DNA of 7,525 nt. Source: a bacterium (GTDB taxonomy: Bacteria; Cyanobacteriota; Vampirovibrionia; Gastranaerophilales; Gastranaerophilaceae). Below are positions 1-6,472 of the stretch, piece after piece. The notes beneath the pieces are model-generated. The model saw only the letters and a program-made list of their open reading frames with translations. It did no database searches and was not told the origin of the DNA. The stretch's first letter is position 1. Each line of letters opens with the position of its first letter. The stretch lies in assembly GCA_024408905.1 (NCBI GenBank), contig JAKSUP010000060.1, positions 1-7,525 of the forward strand. The letters are read 5' to 3'. Position numbers and translations under genes: made by a program.

Positions 1-1
1 G

Positions 2-1849
2 CATGGCAAAATTACAAAAAAGATTATTAAAGAGACGGCTGAAGATATTAAGAAGATTATAGACAGTAATAAGAAAATGAAGCCCGAAGGAAATACTTGG
101 GATAAAGTTCTTGAAACAACTGAAAAGATCGAACCATTTATAAACGCAGCGATTGCAGCCATTCTTACAATTATAGCCAGACCATTGACAAACGTGTTGT
201 TGTCAATGGTTTTAGGTGATGAGAAGGATTATATGTATGCGTCTTCTCACTCTATCGCATCCGGTATATTAGGATTAATATTCCCATTATTATTCATAAA
301 TCCGTTATCAAAAGGTTATGATTTAGTAAGAAACAACGCTAATAAATACTTAAAAGATATGCCTAATGAGGAATATATAAAATTAATACTAAAACGTCAT
401 CCACAAACAGACCCTAAAACATTGATTGATGCCGAAGGAAATAAAAATCCGTTTGAGAAAGTCATGGATATCCATGGTAACCCATCATCCCCTGATATTA
501 AGGATGTAATGAAGGTTCCATTACCTAAACATTTATCAGAATTACCGAAAGTAATACTTGAGAAATATTTCCCTAATATAGATGCTGAAAAATCTGCACT
601 AAAATCTGCAAATGAATGGATAGATAAAGCAGGTAACAAAACAAGTCTTCCTGATACATTGGATGATTTATTTATCTGTTTGGAAAAAGAAGGTAAAAAA
701 GGCAAAAACAGCCAATCATATTTCCCATTACGATATATTAAAGAAGATTTATTGAAAGAATTATTCCCAGACTTGGACATTGCATCAACTAAGGGTGCTG
801 ATGGTAAAAGACTAAGCTTATCACACTGGAAAAATATTAATGGTCAAGCTTATAATCTTGACAAAGACTTCTTATACTATTCAAATATCGAATGTACAGA
901 TAAATTTATACCATTAATAACCGGTGAAATGAGAACCGATGTTGAAAGAAAATCTTTCTTCCATAAATCTAAAAAAATTGACAAATATATTTGCTACCAA
1001 ACAAATGGTAAACCTGGCGAATTGGGTACCCCAATCACTCAAGATATGATTGAAGCAGAAAGAGCTAACGCAGTTCACAACAAGCTCGGTCAATGGCTTG
1101 GTGATATTGTTCTCGCTGTTCCAAGAGCCATTTTAACGATTATGCTCATACCGATTATTTTGAAAAAAGTATTCCATATTGAGAAAAAGAAACCTGCTGA
1201 AAAACAGGAAGTACAACAAATTAATAATGAAATAGAAGTTAAAGACACAGAAAATACTGCAGAAAAACAATTAGCTTTCAAAGGTAAAAAACCTTCAAAG
1301 ATAAGTGATTTCTTAGCAAGAACATACGGCAAAGCAATCTATAAATCAAAAGCCATAAGAAAATTTGCCGAATGGTTTGCTCCTAAAGATACATCAAATG
1401 CTACTAAACACTTCCAAGTCCTTGGCGCATTAGCTACATCAGCAACTTATGCTGTATCCACAATCAAGAGCCCTAATTTTGATAAAGATAATGCAACAAC
1501 ACTTGCTGTTAACCAAACATTAGGATGGGTTGCACCTACATTATTAGGTTATATCACCGATAAAGCTATTCAAGAACGTACAAAGCAATGGGAATTCAAT
1601 TATTGCAACAAACGTAAAAAAGCTATTGAATTATCTAAATTATCTAATGAAGAAAAACAAAAATTACTTAAGGGATTAAATAAATCTCAAAAAGGTTTCA
1701 GAACATTTGCCGGTATGGTAACATTTACATTAATGTATAGATACTTAGCTCCTGTCCTTATTACGCCACTTGCCAATAAAATTGGTGCTGCAATCAATAA
1801 ATCAAAGAAAGAAAAAGAAGAACAAAAAGTAAAGCTCGCAACGGCATAG
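2..1849 (+). CDS. Multi-pass membrane protein of unknown function, 5' partial
   Basis: I do not recognise this family. The first in-frame ATG is at 77, but the frame stays open leftward to base 2 (25 more codons, beginning HGKITKKIIKETAED), and no Shine-Dalgarno precedes 77, so the true start very probably lies outside the window. Counting from the ATG at 77 (590 residues), hydrophobic stretches that could cross the membrane lie at about 21-47, 60-78, 341-362, 446-463, 476-492 and 541-573. A soluble, Lys-rich region of about 260 residues separates the second and third. A charged Lys/Glu linker (about 363-408) follows the third, and the C-terminus is a charged tail (KSKKEKEEQK). I see no catalytic motif, ATP-binding loop or transporter signature. 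A hairpin terminator follows 22 bases after the stop, so this is the last gene of its transcript and is separate from the oad operon. The reading frame is secure; the function is unknown. Confidence 0.85.
   Translation, partial: HGKITKKIIKETAEDIKKIIDSNKKMKPEGNTWDKVLETTEKIEPFINAAIAAILTIIARPLTNVLLSMVLGDEKDYMYASSHSIASGILGLIFPLLFINPLSKGYDLVRNNANKYLKDMPNEEYIKLILKRHPQTDPKTLIDAEGNKNPFEKVMDIHGNPSSPDIKDVMKVPLPKHLSELPKVILEKYFPNIDAEKSALKSANEWIDKAGNKTSLPDTLDDLFICLEKEGKKGKNSQSYFPLRYIKEDLLKELFPDLDIASTKGADGKRLSLSHWKNINGQAYNLDKDFLYYSNIECTDKFIPLITGEMRTDVERKSFFHKSKKIDKYICYQTNGKPGELGTPITQDMIEAERANAVHNKLGQWLGDIVLAVPRAILTIMLIPIILKKVFHIEKKKPAEKQEVQQINNEIEVKDTENTAEKQLAFKGKKPSKISDFLARTYGKAIYKSKAIRKFAEWFAPKDTSNATKHFQVLGALATSATYAVSTIKSPNFDKDNATTLAVNQTLGWVAPTLLGYITDKAIQERTKQWEFNYCNKRKKAIELSKLSNEEKQKLLKGLNKSQKGFRTFAGMVTFTLMYRYLAPVLITPLANKIGAAINKSKKEKEEQKVKLATA
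181..210. repeat. Perfect 11-bp inverted repeat inside the membrane protein gene
   Basis: The arms ACCATTGACAA (181-191) and TTGTCAATGGT (200-210) are perfectly complementary around an 8-base loop, and a short T run (210-213) follows. The repeat lies within the codons for the first hydrophobic segment. It could fold in mRNA or act as a protein-binding palindrome. No function is shown by the sequence alone. Confidence 0.6.
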
Positions 1850-1870
1850 AAATTCGATTATAAACTAACA

Positions 1871-1898
1871 AAGAAACGGCTGATAAAAGCCGTTTCTT
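1871..1898 (+). terminator. Rho-independent terminator after the membrane protein gene
   Basis: A perfect 11-bp stem, AAGAAACGGCT (1871-1881) with AGCCGTTTCTT (1888-1898), encloses a 6-base loop. It begins 22 bases after the stop codon at 1849. The tail after the stem is T-rich but interrupted (TTTCTTGTTA), so the terminator may be less than fully efficient. It separates the upstream transcript from the birA-oad operon. Confidence 0.8.
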
Positions 1899-1904
1899 GT
1901 TACA

Positions 1905-1918
1905 TATATTGTGATAAA
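1905..1918 (+). promoter_or_regulatory. Candidate promoter for the birA-oadGAB operon
   Basis: Only 28 bases separate the terminator stem from the birA start, so a promoter must be compact. Two -10-like boxes are visible: TATATT (1905-1910, five of six consensus bases) and GATAAA (1913-1918), which is preceded by TGT as in an extended -10. No good -35 box is seen at normal spacing, since that region overlaps the terminator stem. Either box would place the transcript start within about 10 bases of the birA ATG or right at it. This is inferred from pattern and position. Confidence 0.45.
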
Positions 1919-1926
1919 ATACATAT

Positions 1927-2646
1927 ATGGAGATTATAAATTTAGAGAGCGTTGATTCAACAAATAAGTACGCAAAAGAGCATATTAATGAAATTTCTGA
2001 CAAAACAGTAATTAGTGCTGATGTCCAGACTTCCGGCCGAGGACGTTTTGACCGAAAATGGAATTACCAAGGAATGGGGAATATATATGCAAGCATAATT
2101 CTCAAGCCTTCAAATAAGTTTGAAACTGTATATTCTTCATTAACACAATATTTATGCGTAATTTTATCAAAAACATTTGAAGAATATGGTGTACAACCCA
2201 AGATAAAATGGCCAAATGACATACTGATTAATAACAAAAAAATCTCCGGCATACTTGCAGAAGCTGTTATAGAAAAAAATGAGTTAAAAGGAATTGTTCT
2301 CGGAGTTGGTATAAATCTTAATTCTACCAAAGAAGAACTTGAAAAAATTAATCAACCGGCAACTTCTTTGAATAATGAAATTGGCATGACAATAGACAAA
2401 GAAAATTTTATAAATAGCCTTCTTAAAAGGTTTTATTTGAAGTATAATGATTTTATACAGAATGGTTTCGCTTTAATAAAAGAAGATTATGAAAAAAGAG
2501 CTAATTTCTTAGGAAAAGAGATAACCATAAAGGTTTTTGATAAAGAAATCAATGGTATAGCAAAAGAAATAACCATTGATGGCGCTTTGAAGATAGTTGA
2601 TAAAAATAATAAAGAACAGACACTTTATATGGGAGATATACTATGA
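1927..2646 (+). CDS. birA: Biotin--[acetyl-CoA carboxylase/biotin carrier] ligase
   Basis: Biotin protein ligase: it makes biotinyl-AMP from biotin and ATP and transfers biotin to the carrier lysine of biotin-dependent enzymes in the cytoplasm. Family motifs are clear in its 239 residues: VDSTN near the start (9-13), the biotinyl-AMP loop GRGR (37-40) with RKW after it, KWPND (94-98) with the substrate-binding lysine region, KISGIL (105-110) and GVGIN (126-130). A small C-terminal SH3-like domain covers about 195-239. The N-terminal DNA-binding domain of E. coli BirA is absent, so this is the catalytic-only form and is not expected to repress biotin genes itself. The ATG at 1927 matches the usual start of the catalytic domain, yet no Shine-Dalgarno precedes it, which suggests leaderless translation. 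The stop overlaps oadG by 4 bases (ATGA), implying translational coupling. The likely partner is the biotin domain of OadA, encoded two genes downstream. Confidence 0.95.
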   Translation: MEIINLESVDSTNKYAKEHINEISDKTVISADVQTSGRGRFDRKWNYQGMGNIYASIILKPSNKFETVYSSLTQYLCVILSKTFEEYGVQPKIKWPNDILINNKKISGILAEAVIEKNELKGIVLGVGINLNSTKEELEKINQPATSLNNEIGMTIDKENFINSLLKRFYLKYNDFIQNGFALIKEDYEKRANFLGKEITIKVFDKEINGIAKEITIDGALKIVDKNNKEQTLYMGDIL

Positions 2647-2885
2647 ATTTTAATGAAGCTTTAGTAAACGGCACAACACTAATGCTTGTTGGAATGGGAA
2701 CAGTTTTTTCATTCTTATGTATTATGGTTTTTGCAATGAGCATAATGTCAAAAGTTGTAGCTAAACTCAACTTAATATGGCCAGAACCTGTAGCACAAAT
2801 TGCAGGAACAAAGAAAGTAAAAACTTCTTCTAATGATGAAGAAATCGCAGCAGCAATTATTGCAGCGATGTTTAAGAAAAACTAA
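2643..2885 (+). CDS. oadG: Oxaloacetate decarboxylase gamma subunit (small membrane anchor)
   Basis: Small subunit of the Na+-pumping decarboxylase complex. In known enzymes it ties the soluble alpha subunit to the membrane beta subunit and helps assembly. The 80 residues show the family layout: a short N-terminus, one transmembrane helix at about 11-36 (LMLVGMGTVFSFLCIMVFAM), then a polar stretch and an EEIAAAIIAAM-type tail (about 66-76), typical of OadG/MmdD proteins. The K. pneumoniae protein has a metal-binding His-rich end; here the tail ends in FKKN with no histidines. The ATG overlaps the birA stop by 4 bases, and GGGAGA (2631-2636) sits at good Shine-Dalgarno distance within the end of birA. 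Position directly before oadA supports the call. Sequence alone does not separate the oxaloacetate version from a methylmalonyl-CoA decarboxylase delta subunit, but the neighbouring alpha gene favours oxaloacetate. Confidence 0.88.
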   Translation: MNFNEALVNGTTLMLVGMGTVFSFLCIMVFAMSIMSKVVAKLNLIWPEPVAQIAGTKKVKTSSNDEEIAAAIIAAMFKKN

Positions 2886-2907
2886 TAACTAAAGAGAGGA
2901 TATAGAA

Positions 2908-4710
2908 ATGACGAAATTAATCAAGGTTATGGATACATCATTCAGAGATGGTTTCCAATCAATCTACGGAGCTAAAGTTCTTGTAGAAGACTTCATACCG
3001 GCTTTACAAGCTGCTGTGGGTGCCGGCATAAAACATTTTGAAACAGCTGGTGGTGCAAGGTTTCAAGCTCCAATATTTTTCTGTAATGAAAATGGATTTG
3101 AAACGATGGATAAAATCAGAGAAGCTGTCGGACCAGATGTCAAATTACAATCATTAGCGCGTGGCGTTAATGTCGTAGGATTAAATTCTCAACCAAGAGA
3201 TATTATTGATTTACACGCAAAAATGTTTGCTAAACACGGTGTTAATGTTGTCAGAAACTTTGATGCATTAAATGATGTTAATAATTTAATTGATTCAGCA
3301 AATTCGATTAAAAAATACGGCATGCAGCATGAAGTTACAATCACGATGATGGAACTTCCTTATGGTTGTGAAGGCGCTCATGACCCTGATTTTTATGAAA
3401 GAGTTTTGAGAAGCATTTTAGATAGTGGGTTACCGTTTGATAGCTTGGCATTTAAGGATGCTTCAGGCACATCAAACCCTAGAAAAGTATACGAAACAGT
3501 TAGAAGAACACGTGAAATATTGGGTAAAGATGCTCATATTCGCTTCCATTCACATGAAACTGCAGGTACAGGTTTGGCAGCATACCTTGCAGCATTAGAA
3601 GGTGGCGCTGATGGTATTGATTTAGCTATGAAGCCTGTTTCAGGAGGAACCGGGCAACCTGATATTATTTCTATGTGGCATGCCCTAAAAGGTACTGAAT
3701 ACGATTTAGGTTTAGACATTAAAAAGATTATGGAAACAGAAGAAATCTTTAAAGAATGTATGAAAGATTACCCTATTTCTCCAATTTCTTTGGCTGTTAA
3801 CCCTATTCTTATTCAAGCTCCACTTCCTGGTGGCGCTACAGCAACAACTGTAAACCAATTAAAAGATATGGGGATGTTAGACAAATTCCCTAAACTTATT
3901 GCAAATATGAAAGAAGTTGTTGAAAGAGGAGGTTATGCAACATCAGTAACTCCTGTATCACAATTCTATGCACAACAATCTTTCTTGAATGCAATATCTG
4001 AAAAACCTTGGGAACAAGCTAACCCTGGTTATGCAAAAATGTTACTTGGATACTTTGGCAAAACTCCATGTGAACCTGATTCTGAACTTGTTAAATGGGC
4101 AGAAGAAAAAACAGGTTTAAAACCAACTACAGAAAAAGTTGTTGATATTAATGAAAAAGATCCTGAAAAAGGTGTTGAAGCAGCTAAGAAAAGACTTGAA
4201 GAAGCAGGCCTTCCAACTACTGATGAAAACATCTTTATTTCAGCTGCTTGTAAAGATGGTAATGTTGATAAAGGTATTGAATTCCTACTTGGCAAAGGTA
4301 AAATTTCGGTTAATAAAACAGCAGGCCAAACTCCGGCTGCTGCACAAACATCTTCTACAGGTGAATACACCGTAAAAGTAAACGGCAAAAACTATGCAGT
4401 TAAACTTGAAGGCGATAAAGCTACAGTTAACGGAAAAGCTTATGATATCAATGTAAAAGCCGGTATCGAACAAAAAGCATCATCTGGTTCTGCAGAAGGT
4501 GAAGAAGTTAAGGCAGCACTTCCGGGTAACGTGTTAAGAATTGAAGTAACAGAAGGTGACGAAGTAGCAGAAGGCGATGTTTTGTTGGTTGTTGAAGCCA
4601 TGAAAATGGAAACAGAAATCAAAGCTCCAAAAGCCGGAACAATTAAATCAGTAGAAGTTGCCCAAGGCGATAAAATTGTTACAGGTCAAACATTGGTAGT
4701 TATAGGCTAG
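2908..4710 (+). CDS. oadA: Oxaloacetate decarboxylase alpha subunit (carboxyltransferase plus biotin carrier)
   Basis: Cytoplasmic catalytic subunit: it moves the carboxyl group of oxaloacetate onto its own biotin, giving pyruvate, and presents carboxybiotin to OadB. In its 600 residues, an HMGL-like TIM-barrel carboxyltransferase covers about 5-265, with candidate metal ligands D14 (SFRDG), H214 and H216 (FHSHE) and the candidate carbamylated lysine K183 (AFKDASG). The conserved PYC/OADA region follows (about 290-465), then an Ala/Thr/Gln linker (about 471-486) and a biotinyl domain (about 530-600) with EAMKME, biotin lysine K566, 34 residues from the C-terminus as expected. The start is set by GAGAGGA (2894-2900), 7 bases before the ATG. 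The barrel is divergent: DTSFRDGFQS replaces the usual LRDAHQS, and SGGTGQPD replaces SATYGHP. Pyruvate carboxylase subunit B is the main alternative, but oadG and oadB flank this gene and no biotin carboxylase gene is present. The role is well supported; the exact substrate is slightly less certain. Confidence 0.9.
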   Translation: MTKLIKVMDTSFRDGFQSIYGAKVLVEDFIPALQAAVGAGIKHFETAGGARFQAPIFFCNENGFETMDKIREAVGPDVKLQSLARGVNVVGLNSQPRDIIDLHAKMFAKHGVNVVRNFDALNDVNNLIDSANSIKKYGMQHEVTITMMELPYGCEGAHDPDFYERVLRSILDSGLPFDSLAFKDASGTSNPRKVYETVRRTREILGKDAHIRFHSHETAGTGLAAYLAALEGGADGIDLAMKPVSGGTGQPDIISMWHALKGTEYDLGLDIKKIMETEEIFKECMKDYPISPISLAVNPILIQAPLPGGATATTVNQLKDMGMLDKFPKLIANMKEVVERGGYATSVTPVSQFYAQQSFLNAISEKPWEQANPGYAKMLLGYFGKTPCEPDSELVKWAEEKTGLKPTTEKVVDINEKDPEKGVEAAKKRLEEAGLPTTDENIFISAACKDGNVDKGIEFLLGKGKISVNKTAGQTPAAAQTSSTGEYTVKVNGKNYAVKLEGDKATVNGKAYDINVKAGIEQKASSGSAEGEEVKAALPGNVLRIEVTEGDEVAEGDVLLVVEAMKMETEIKAPKAGTIKSVEVAQGDKIVTGQTLVVIG

Positions 4711-4729
4711 TAGGAAGGGGACGTAGATT

Positions 4730-5980
4730 ATGATAAGCATTCAAGATGGTTTGCTAAACCTTTGGAATTCAACAGGTATTGTAAATTTTGTAAATTCTGC
4801 TGATCCAACTATTCAAGAAGGCATTGAAAAAGCAGCAAAGCATGTATCTGAAGTATCAGGTTCTTGGGATGTTATTGTTGCAAATTTAGCTTTGTTTGGT
4901 GCTCATACAGAGCAAATCATGCATATGTACGGTCAAATTATAATGGTATTTATTTGTTTATTCCTACTCTGGTTAGGTATAAAAAAACAATTTGAACCAT
5001 TATTACTTGTTCCAATAGCGTTCGGAGGTTTAATTGCGAACTTCCCTTGTGATCACGGTTTTCAAACGTTTGTATATAAAGTTGGTATTGACCCCGCAAT
5101 AGGCATATTCCCATTAATTATCTTTATGGGAGTTGGCGCTATGACCGACTTCGGCCCGTTAATAGCTAACCCTAAAACAGCATTATTGGGTGGAGCTGCA
5201 CAATTTGGTATTTTTGGCGCATTATTTTTAGCGTTATTCTTAGGTTTTAGCTTACCCGAAGCCGGTTCTATCGGTATCATTGGTGGAGCTGATGGCCCTA
5301 CATCAATATTCGTAACTTCAAGATTAGCTCCGGATTTATTAGGTGCAATCGCAGTTGCTGCATATTCTTATATGGCATTAGTTCCTTTAATTCAGCCACC
5401 AATAATGAAGTTATTGACAACTGATGCCGAAAGAAAAATAAGAATGACACAATTAAGAGAAGTATCAAAGAGAGAAAAAATTGTATTCCCTCTTGTAGTT
5501 CTTATTCTTTGTGCAATTTTCTTACCTGATGCGTGTCCATTAGTTGGAATGTTAACATTTGGTAACTTGTGTAAAGAATGTGGTGTAGTTGATAGACTTT
5601 CAGATACTATGCAAAATGCCTTAATTAATATAGTTACAATATTCTTGGGCTTGGCTGTCGGTCTGAAATTACAATATGATCACTTTTTGACGTTAGAGAC
5701 ATTGAAGATTTTGTTATTAGGTATATTGGCGTTCTCACTTGCTACAGCAGCCGGTGTGTTGATGGCAAAATTGATGAACTGCTTTAGCAAAACTAAAATT
5801 AACCCACTTATTGGTTCAGCCGGAGTATCAGCTGTTCCTATGGCAGCTCGTGTATCTAATAAAGTCGGTCAAGAATTTGATCCTCAAAACTTCTTATTAA
5901 TGCACGCTATGGGACCAAATGTTGCCGGTGTAATCGGTTCAGCAGTTGCAGCAGGTGTTCTGTTAGCATTGTGCCACTAA
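4730..5980 (+). CDS. oadB: Oxaloacetate decarboxylase beta subunit (Na+-pumping membrane decarboxylase)
   Basis: Integral membrane subunit that decarboxylates carboxybiotin and couples this to Na+ export. Its 416 residues are mostly hydrophobic helices, beginning at about 68-84. Family signatures are intact: [15 protein letters not shown] (85-99), [17 protein letters not shown] (134-150), [10 protein letters not shown] (185-194) with D188 corresponding to the essential Asp of the K. pneumoniae enzyme, YSYMALVP (212-219), [18 protein letters not shown] (363-380) and [15 protein letters not shown] (395-409), which holds the conserved N397 and S404. The N-terminus is odd: compared with K. pneumoniae OadB, as I recall it, about 45 extra residues (roughly 20-65) precede the first helix. 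AAGGGG (4715-4720) lies 9 bases before the ATG and supports this start. The gene begins 19 bases after oadA and is last in the operon, ending before a strong terminator. A glutaconyl- or methylmalonyl-CoA decarboxylase beta subunit would look similar; the OadA neighbour favours oxaloacetate. Confidence 0.93.
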   Translation: MISIQDGLLNLWNSTGIVNFVNSADPTIQEGIEKAAKHVSEVSGSWDVIVANLALFGAHTEQIMHMYGQIIMVFICLFLLWLGIKKQFEPLLLVPIAFGGLIANFPCDHGFQTFVYKVGIDPAIGIFPLIIFMGVGAMTDFGPLIANPKTALLGGAAQFGIFGALFLALFLGFSLPEAGSIGIIGGADGPTSIFVTSRLAPDLLGAIAVAAYSYMALVPLIQPPIMKLLTTDAERKIRMTQLREVSKREKIVFPLVVLILCAIFLPDACPLVGMLTFGNLCKECGVVDRLSDTMQNALINIVTIFLGLAVGLKLQYDHFLTLETLKILLLGILAFSLATAAGVLMAKLMNCFSKTKINPLIGSAGVSAVPMAARVSNKVGQEFDPQNFLLMHAMGPNVAGVIGSAVAAGVLLALCH

Positions 5981-6001
5981 TCTGTGATTAATATACTAAC
6001 A

Positions 6002-6030
6002 AAAAAGCTCGACCACGCGTCGAGCTTTTT
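6002..6030. terminator. Bidirectional terminator between oadB and the Cys-rich gene
   Basis: The arms AAAAAGCTCGAC (6002-6013) and GTCGAGCTTTTT (6019-6030) form a perfect 12-bp stem around a 5-base loop. The stem ends in A/T runs, so each strand reads out into a T tract: TTTTTGCTTTT on plus and TTTTTTG on minus. It lies 21 bases after the oadB stop and 19 bases beyond the stop of the convergent minus-strand gene, so it can serve both transcripts. Confidence 0.9.
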
Positions 6031-6049
6031 GCTTTTAAAATTTGCGTTA

Positions 6050-6373
6050 TTATCTGTTCATTTCTTGCAATTTGTCACATGGATCACAAGGTTGTTTCTT
6101 TTCACAAGGGTTACAAGGTTGAACAGTTTGTTTTTGGCAAGGGTCACATTTTGCTTTTTTCTTACAAGGACAAGGTTTTGTCTTTTTTGCACAAGGGTCA
6201 CAGTTTGCAGCGCCACCTGTCATACTGTCGCAAGGATCACATTTTTTTACTTTTTGGCAAGGACAATGTCCCCAATTTGCAGGGTTAAGATTTGACCAAC
6301 AAAAAGCATTTGCTGATTGAATACCAAAACACATAACACCTAAAACAGCTAACATAGATAAAGTTTTCTTCAT
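6050..6373 (-). CDS. Secreted Cys/Pro-rich protein of unknown function
   Basis: I do not recognise a named family. The 107 residues begin with a Sec signal peptide: MKK, a hydrophobic core (5-17) and an ANA cleavage motif at 21-23, predicting a mature protein from F24. No proper lipobox surrounds C15 (GVMC), so a lipoprotein is unlikely. The mature part has 15 cysteines, mostly in seven pairs: C37/C39, C45/C48, C58/C61, C68/C70, C76/C79, C87/C90 and C96/C99, many as CDPC or CNPC, separated by Lys/Gln-rich spacers. This suggests metal binding or a disulfide-laced extracytoplasmic protein; the sequence does not say which. The start is secured by AAAAGGAG (6387-6380), 6 bases before the ATG. Two open frames on the opposite strand here have no such signals. 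The gene lies downstream of ilvC on the same strand with 99 bases between them and probably has its own promoter. Confidence 0.85.
   Translation of the reverse strand: MKKTLSMLAVLGVMCFGIQSANAFCWSNLNPANWGHCPCQKVKKCDPCDSMTGGAANCDPCAKKTKPCPCKKKAKCDPCQKQTVQPCNPCEKKQPCDPCDKLQEMNR
6077..6265 (-). repeat. Degenerate tandem units encoding CxxC/CxC pairs
   Basis: Within the Cys-rich gene, imperfect repeats of about 27-54 bases recur, most visible as TGTGATCCTTGC-like blocks on the minus strand (coding CDPC) joined by Lys/Gln codons. Spacing is irregular (successive pairs start 8-13 residues apart), so this is a degenerate coding repeat that may have grown by duplication, not a regular array. Confidence 0.65.
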
Positions 6374-6379
6374 TACTAA

Positions 6380-6387
6380 CTCCTTTT
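6380..6387 (-). promoter_or_regulatory. Ribosome binding site of the Cys-rich gene
   Basis: AAAAGGAG on the minus strand, 6 bases before the ATG at 6373. It is one of the best Shine-Dalgarno matches in the window and decides that the minus-strand frame is the real gene here. Confidence 0.85.
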
Positions 6388-6394
6388 ATAAAAT

Positions 6395-6437
6395 TGTATG
6401 TATTTATAATACACATACATTCTATAAAAGTCGTAAA
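6395..6437 (-). promoter_or_regulatory. Candidate promoter and palindrome upstream of the Cys-rich gene
   Basis: On the minus strand, TATTAT (6411-6406) matches a -10 box at five of six bases, with a weak TTTACG (6437-6432) as -35 at a long 20-base spacing. The -10 is enclosed by an inverted repeat with 7-base arms, TGTATGT (6395-6401) and ACATACA (6413-6419) on plus. Such a palindrome could be an operator for a dimeric regulator. I see no strong terminator between ilvC and this site, so read-through from ilvC is also possible. This is pattern-based inference. Confidence 0.4.
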
Positions 6438-6472
6438 GAAATACCATAACCCAATTGTTTATATACAAATGA

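Noticed and set aside
28..43. Similarity of AGAGACGGCTGAAG to the left arm of the terminator at 1871
   Set aside because: Short, inexact and inside coding sequence; probably chance.
77..79. ATG at 77 as the true start of the first gene
   Set aside because: There is no ribosome binding site before it, and the reading frame continues open to the window edge.
2908..4710. Pyruvate carboxylase subunit B as the product
   Set aside because: The gene lies between oadG and oadB, and there is no biotin carboxylase gene nearby, so the decarboxylase role fits better.
6077..6265. Repeated GGATCACA/CAAGG blocks as a CRISPR or satellite array
   Set aside because: The units are degenerate and unevenly spaced, and the pattern is explained by repeated CDPC codons.
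5984..6295. Plus-strand open frames opposite the Cys-rich gene (also 6079-6288)
   Set aside because: They lack ribosome sites, one begins with GTG and crosses the terminator hairpin, and the minus-strand frame has a signal peptide and strong ribosome site.
6357..6373. Lipoprotein signal at C15 of the Cys-rich protein
   Set aside because: The residue before the cysteine is Met and the preceding positions do not fit a lipobox; ANA at 21-23 fits ordinary signal peptidase cleavage.
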